Origin: an uncultured Treponema sp.
GTDB taxonomy: Bacteria > Spirochaetota > Spirochaetia > Treponematales > Treponemataceae
Reading direction: 5' to 3'
Length of the DNA: 7,438 nt
Assembly (NCBI GenBank): GCA_937915735.1
Contig: CALGGS010000260.1
Location: 1-7,438 of the forward strand
A program made the translations under genes and the position numbers. Below the pieces are notes generated by a model. That model searched no databases. It saw only the letters and a program-made list of their open reading frames with translations, and was not told the DNA's origin. This document shows positions 6,459 to 7,438 of this stretch, piece after piece. The stretch's first letter is position 1; every line of letters starts with the position of its first letter.

Positions 6459-6465
6459 TTTTTTT
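6459..6465 (-). repeat. A7 homopolymer at the frame junction of the secreted-protein gene
   Basis: Seven T on the plus strand lie in the short region where both the signal-peptide frame and the mature-protein frame are open. Six A instead of seven would give an uninterrupted 405-codon gene. It is the obvious place for replication slippage or a sequencing error. Confidence 0.7.
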
Positions 6466-6626
6466 CTTGAGATTGGCGTATGTTAAAAGCGAGCAGCCTT
6501 CAAAAAGAAAAGCTGATGCGATAAAAGATGAGAACAGTAAAATTACTGTCGGAATCATCGCCAGAAAGCATTTCGTTGATTTTTTCATACATTACCTCTC
6601 TTTAGTTTTATACTAATTTACAACTT

Positions 6627-7391
6627 TTACTTTTTATTTTTGTGGTATTCCTCTGTGACTTCCCACGGTTCTAAGGCAGGAAGTTCAAGGGTGGTATTTG
6701 CCACAATATTTATGTTTGTTCCAGTTTTAATTTTAATAGTCGGCTGCACGTCCATAGCACGGTCAATAAGCTTTTGACCTACCGTTGTTGCTACTTCTTG
6801 AGAGTTAGCCATAACGTTTTGGACATACTGGTTATCGCTCGTGGCTGCCGTTGTTTGTAATTCTGAATTGACGATGTTTACGGCACTCATAAGGGCAATC
6901 GCTTTGAGATATGCAAACGGATGGTCGTTTATAGCACCTTTTAAGCCGGAAGCTCCCTTTGTATCTGTTGCATTGAAGTTACCGAGGTTTACCATATAGC
7001 CGTCAGGCCTTATCAATGTATGCCAGCCGACCTGTACCCTCTTCTGTGAGTATGAAATAGAAGAATTATAAGAGCCGTATAACTTTGAGTTTTGCGGAAT
7101 TAGCAGAAAGCGTCCGTCCTGGCTTGAATAGATGTTTTTTGTGACAACGGCGGTACATTCTCCAGGCAGGTCAGTGTTAATTTCGCTTGTTAATGTCGCA
7201 TCAAAAATAGTCCCCTGCCATATAGAGTTAAGTGGAAGCCACTGACCGGAAACGTTTCCCCTATTCTGATTATAAAAGGTATTCTTTCCGCTCTGGTCAT
7301 TTTGCTGCGCATAAGAATTATTATTGCTTGCATACTGGCTTAAAAGCTGGTTTGTATATGTTGCTTTGTCTGGTAAGCCAAAACTAGTATA
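6627..7391 (-). pseudogene. trbI: TrbI/VirB10-family conjugation protein, 5'-truncated remnant of 254 aa
   Basis: TrbI/VirB10 proteins span the periplasm and form the core-complex cap of type IV secretion systems. The remnant carries the conserved C-terminal domain in order: WLPLNSIWQGTIFDATL, NTDLPGECTAVV, GRFLLIPQNSKLYGSY, then QVGWHTLIRPDGY (from residue 126), a D-x-x-G-x-x-GL segment, and the final helix region. It is preceded by a Q/N/S-rich linker. The cytoplasmic N-terminus, membrane anchor and periplasmic stalk of the usual roughly 400-aa protein are missing. The frame closes at a TGA at 7392-7394, all three minus-strand frames beyond it contain stops, and no ATG, GTG or TTG occurs in frame until the TTG at 7016, which lies in the middle of the conserved domain. 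So it cannot be expressed as an intact protein from this sequence. A chimeric contig end is the main alternative to a true truncation. Confidence 0.8.
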
Positions 7392-7436
7392 TCATAATTT
7401 AAATATCTAGAAAAAAGCGGCTTCTTATGTTATACT
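7386..7436. repeat. Imperfect inverted repeat flanking the TrbI truncation point
   Basis: AGTATATCATAA (7386-7397) and TTATGTTATACT (7425-7436) are inverted copies matching at 11 of 12 positions, 27 nt apart. Each reads outward as an extended -10 promoter box (TGnTATACT): rightward at 7431-7436 on the plus strand and leftward at 7386-7391 on the minus strand. Between them, the minus strand reads AAGAAGCCGCTTTTTT, which resembles the 3' half of an intrinsic terminator whose other arm would lie outside the window. It may mark an insertion or rearrangement boundary. Confidence 0.4.
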
Positions 7437-7438
7437 GC

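Larger units (their letters stand above)
5370..6588 (-). pseudogene. Secreted surface-protein gene split by a one-base frame difference (phase-off, decayed or sequencing error)
   Basis: An ATG at 6588 with AGAGGT at 6593-6598 opens a signal peptide: MKKSTK, then a hydrophobic core to about residue 24, then IASA, which gives an AxA cleavage site after residue 26. A Cys at residue 32 (FEGC) could instead be a loose spirochaetal lipobox. This frame ends at 6439 after 49 codons. The +1 frame is open from about 6477 and continues to 5370. Removing one A from the A7 tract (6459-6465) joins the two into a 405-aa protein. The mature part has many Gly, Ser, Asn, Tyr and Trp residues (for example FWWWCIGTYDRGDKDYC) with scattered Cys, as in exported proteins; I recognise no domain. 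The internal GTG at 6419 has no ribosome binding site. An A10 tract lies at 5546-5555. The gene follows the TrbI remnant by 38 nt, so it probably belongs to the conjugation cluster. Confidence 0.75.

Noticed and set aside
6627..7016. Independent 129-aa gene starting at a TTG at 7016
   Set aside because: The start falls inside the conserved TrbI/VirB10 domain (HTLIRPDGY), and matching TrbI sequence continues upstream in the same frame.
7408..7435. dif-like Xer recombination site (the TTATGTTA arm resembles the XerD half-site)
   Set aside because: Only one arm fits; the sequence at the XerC-arm position does not resemble CGCATAA, so the match is probably a chance extended -10 box.

Overview
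The window looks like part of a conjugative or integrative mobile element, most likely from a spirochaete of the Treponema type. The host call is an inference from AT-rich base composition, strong consensus -35/-10 promoters, and an unusual PilZ protein beside plasmid-type genes; no rRNA, tRNA or core gene is present to confirm it. The element call rests on a VirB10/TrbI-type secretion-channel remnant and on ArdC-N-like (anti-restriction, ssDNA-binding type) proteins.

Layout. A minus-strand operon runs leftward from a good promoter at about 3100-3129. It holds an ArdC-N-like gene whose frame is broken near its middle (3005-2024), a 365-aa protein with a second, more diverged ArdC-N-like segment (1965-868), an unrecognised 231-aa protein (827-132), and the first 18 codons of another gene at the window edge (54-1). 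A divergent plus-strand operon starts at 3183: an unrecognised 158-aa protein, a PilZ-domain c-di-GMP receptor candidate, and a 51-aa single-span membrane protein (4370-4525) that is easily overlooked. These three genes are packed tightly enough to be translationally coupled. A separate plus-strand gene (4590-5348, 252 aa, unrecognised) follows with its own promoter.

The right end is on the minus strand and convergent with that gene. A 254-aa remnant of a TrbI/VirB10 protein (7391-6627) has lost its N-terminus and has no usable start codon. It is followed after 38 nt by a secreted-protein gene (6588-5370). That gene's signal peptide and mature part lie in different frames, and a one-base change in an A7 tract would join them into one 405-aa protein. 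A longer A10 tract lies near its 3' end.

The points most worth attention are the split secreted protein with its homopolymer tracts, the PilZ/small-membrane-protein operon on a mobile element, two genes whose -10 boxes lie exactly 6 nt before a start codon with no ribosome binding site (leaderless candidates), and the broken ArdC-like and TrbI genes. Several broken frames in one window could mean decay of the element, phase variation, or sequencing error; the bases alone do not decide between these.
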